Of a stretch of DNA of 7,029 nucleotides, positions 6,414-7,029 are shown piece by piece. Numbering within the stretch: the first letter of the stretch is position 1; each line of letters begins with the position of its first letter. The notes beneath the pieces were generated by a model, which ran no database searches, had not been told where the DNA came from, and worked only from the letters and a program-made list of their open reading frames with translations. Origin of the DNA: Armatimonadota bacterium (GTDB lineage: Bacteria > Sysuimicrobiota > Sysuimicrobiia > Sysuimicrobiales > Humicultoraceae); the NCBI GenBank assembly GCA_016198805.1, contig JACQHU010000081.1, positions 1-7,029 of the forward strand, written 5' to 3'. The translations under genes were made by a program, and so were the position numbers.

Positions 6414-6469
6414 CTGGACCGCTCCTCTGCGCACCAGGAGAACGCCCTCGCCGCGGGGGAATATTTCAT
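6410..6469 (-). CDS. Possible 19-codon bridging micro-ORF
   Basis: An ATG at 6469 overlaps the TGA of the small hypothetical gene as ATGA. The frame runs 19 codons, and its TGA (6412-6410) again overlaps the ATG of the MBL gene as ATGA. The peptide starts MKYSPAARAF and looks like no domain. It has no SD of its own and could only be read by ribosomes finishing the gene before it. If real, its job is probably translational coupling rather than making a functional peptide. Chance is quite possible, because stops are rare in GC-rich DNA. Confidence 0.22.
   Translation of the reverse strand: MKYSPAARAFSWCAEERSR
6422..6428 (-). promoter_or_regulatory. Shine-Dalgarno fixing the MBL start
   Basis: AGAGGAG on the minus strand, 8 nt upstream of the ATG at 6413. 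It decides between this start and the much longer open frame that continues to 6695. Confidence 0.75.
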
Positions 6470-6732
6470 CGCGCGTGCGGCGTAAACCCGGCCAGGTATC
6501 GGCGTGCGGACTCCAGGCGCTGCCGGAGGCGGTCCTCCCAGCCCGGGGGCTCGATGTCCCCCGCGGGCAAGAACAGCAGGGCGTGCGCGTCACCCAGTAC
6601 CAGGTTGTACGAGACTCCTGGGTACGGCGGCTCGATCCAGTGGATCGAGCCGCGATCGACGACCAGGGCGGAATCGACCTGCCGGGCGACGTCACGCAGA
6701 CGGGTGAATGCCTCGTGTTCGGTCAGGGCCAT
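6466..6732 (-). CDS. Small hypothetical protein, 88 residues
   Basis: I do not recognise this 88-residue protein. It has a short helical N-terminus (LTEHEAFTRLRDVARQVD), a middle part rich in strand-forming residues (SALVVDRGSIHWIEPPY, then YNLVLGDAHALLFLPAG), and a C-terminal amphipathic helix rich in Arg, Glu and Leu (WEDRLRQRLESARRYLAGF). There is no Cys, signal peptide or membrane span, so it is probably a compact soluble domain. It is the first gene of the minus-strand cluster and ends 52 nt before the MBL start. The frame of the MBL gene is open across most of it, but the SD of the MBL gene and the balanced amino-acid make-up here favour this frame. A TACAAT box 9 nt upstream of the ATG suggests a very short or missing leader. 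A perfect 12-bp inverted repeat lies in the middle of the gene. Confidence 0.65.
   Translation of the reverse strand: MALTEHEAFTRLRDVARQVDSALVVDRGSIHWIEPPYPGVSYNLVLGDAHALLFLPAGDIEPPGWEDRLRQRLESARRYLAGFTPHAR
6627..6653. repeat. Perfect 12-bp inverted repeat with 3-nt loop
   Basis: The arm GCGGCTCGATCC (6627-6638) and its exact reverse complement (6642-6653) are separated by AGT. The structure would form a very stable hairpin in either strand's RNA. It lies inside the small hypothetical gene, where the minus strand encodes GSIHWIEPP across it. No T-run follows on either strand, so it does not look like a factor-independent terminator. Confidence 0.8.
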
Positions 6733-6741
6733 CCGCCCCTA

Positions 6742-6747
6742 ATTGTA
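6742..6747 (-). promoter_or_regulatory. Candidate -10 box of the minus-strand cluster
   Basis: TACAAT on the minus strand, one mismatch from TATAAT and AT-rich against its surroundings. Transcription would start near 6735, about 3 nt before the ATG at 6732, so the message would be nearly leaderless. No convincing -35 hexamer is visible at 16-18 bp. It lies between the divergent genes, where a promoter is expected. Confidence 0.45.
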
Positions 6748-6839
6748 GCGCACCGGCAGAGGGCCGCACACGGGCAGGCGTCCGGGCACGACCCGCCGGA
6801 ACACCCCTGACGCGTATCGTGGGGAAGATCGCCGGGTGC

Positions 6840-6863
6840 GGGACCATCAGGGGGACCATCAGA
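6840..6863 (+). repeat. Two-copy 12-bp direct repeat before the divergent gene
   Basis: GGGACCATCAGG (6840-6851) is followed at once by GGGACCATCAGA (6852-6863), ending 3 nt before the SD of the plus-strand gene. It would lie in the leader or core promoter. A regulator binding in tandem is possible; a simple slippage duplication is equally likely. No clear -10/-35 pair for the plus-strand gene is visible in 6733-6879. Confidence 0.6.
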
Positions 6864-6866
6864 CAG

Positions 6867-6873
6867 AAAGGAG
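6867..6873 (+). promoter_or_regulatory. Shine-Dalgarno of the plus-strand gene
   Basis: AAAGGAG followed by a 6-nt spacer (CAGCAG) and the ATG at 6880. This strong, well-spaced site is the main evidence that the frame running off the right edge is a real gene. Confidence 0.75.
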
Positions 6874-6879
6874 CAGCAG

Positions 6880-7029
6880 ATGGACTGGAAGCAGGCCTGG
6901 GAGCGCGCGCTCCCGTATCAAGAGTTCCTGAATGCGCACGGCGAGCCCCGGCACCGCGAGCGGTGGCAGCGGATGTACGATCAGATCGCCCTCGGCGACG
7001 ACCAGCGGGCTCTGCTCGGTAGTTTCGCC
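6880..7029 (+). CDS. N-terminus of a probable thioredoxin-family protein (cut by window edge)
   Basis: Fifty codons are present, open to the window end. The peptide starts MDWKQAWERALPYQEFLNAHG and continues RHRERWQRMYDQIALGDDQRALLGSF. It is helical and Trp/Arg/Gln-rich, without a signal peptide. From memory of the family, this resembles the N-terminal helical part of a group of bacterial thioredoxin-fold proteins of roughly 180-200 residues, in which the next segment carries the strand and the CxxC motif. That motif would be just outside the window, so the call rests on resemblance only. The start has a good SD. The gene is divergent from the minus-strand cluster, with 147 bp between the two start codons, so the intergenic region may hold promoters for both directions. 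Confidence 0.55.
   Translation, partial: MDWKQAWERALPYQEFLNAHGEPRHRERWQRMYDQIALGDDQRALLGSFA

Noticed and set aside
5334..6485. 383-codon open frame on the plus strand
   Set aside because: It runs across two well-supported minus-strand genes (alpha/beta hydrolase and MBL) and has shadow-like composition.
6627..6653. Factor-independent terminator
   Set aside because: It has a strong stem but no T-run on either strand, and it sits in the middle of a reading frame.
6414..6695. N-terminal extension of the MBL protein by about 94 residues
   Set aside because: The added part is Ser/Arg/Thr/Pro-rich without structure and overlaps the small hypothetical gene. The ATG at 6413 has a good SD and matches the family start.
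6733..6879. Riboswitch or small RNA in the divergent intergenic region
   Set aside because: Only short imperfect pairings are visible, and there is no known motif or terminator.

Overview
This window comes from a GC-rich bacterium. Eight open frames read as real genes, with GC-rich third positions, strong Shine-Dalgarno (SD) sites and several 4-bp ATGA overlaps. Seven are on the minus strand and one runs divergently on the plus strand at the right edge. The lineage cannot be fixed from sequence alone. The gene content fits a free-living GC-rich phylum, and the two AT-rich -10 boxes sit very close to start codons.

Reading the minus strand 5'->3' (right to left): a small unrecognised protein (6732-6466); a metallo-beta-lactamase (MBL) fold hydrolase of the GloB/YcbL type (6413-5766); an alpha/beta hydrolase (5755-4949); a LamB/YcsF-family 5-oxoprolinase subunit A, PxpA (4922-4149); a 554-residue PaaK/CapK-like adenylate-forming protein (4115-2451); and two half-transporters of a heterodimeric ABC exporter (2423-573, and 576-1, the second cut by the window edge). 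The first five are tightly packed and probably one transcription unit. The exporter pair has its own extended -10 promoter, whose TATAAT contains the stop codon of the PaaK-like gene. A divergent gene at 6880, seen only for 50 codons, resembles the N-terminus of a thioredoxin-family protein.

How the genes work together is only partly visible. The two exporter genes overlap by 4 bp and clearly form one machine. The first subunit has Asp in place of the catalytic Glu, the hallmark of the degenerate site in asymmetric exporters. The upstream group combines an adenylate-forming enzyme with two hydrolases of folds that can cleave thioesters or esters, plus an orphan PxpA without PxpB or PxpC. A shared pathway is possible but not shown.

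The oddest structures are two separate 18-bp in-frame tandem repeats encoding Gly-rich hexapeptides. One is in the ABC ATPase domain and one in the alpha/beta hydrolase. Others are a perfect 12-bp inverted repeat inside the small hypothetical gene, a palindrome over the exporter ribosome site, and a 19-codon micro-ORF joined by ATGA to the genes on both sides. The least characterised protein is the PaaK-like one. I saw no mobile element, RNA gene or CRISPR array.
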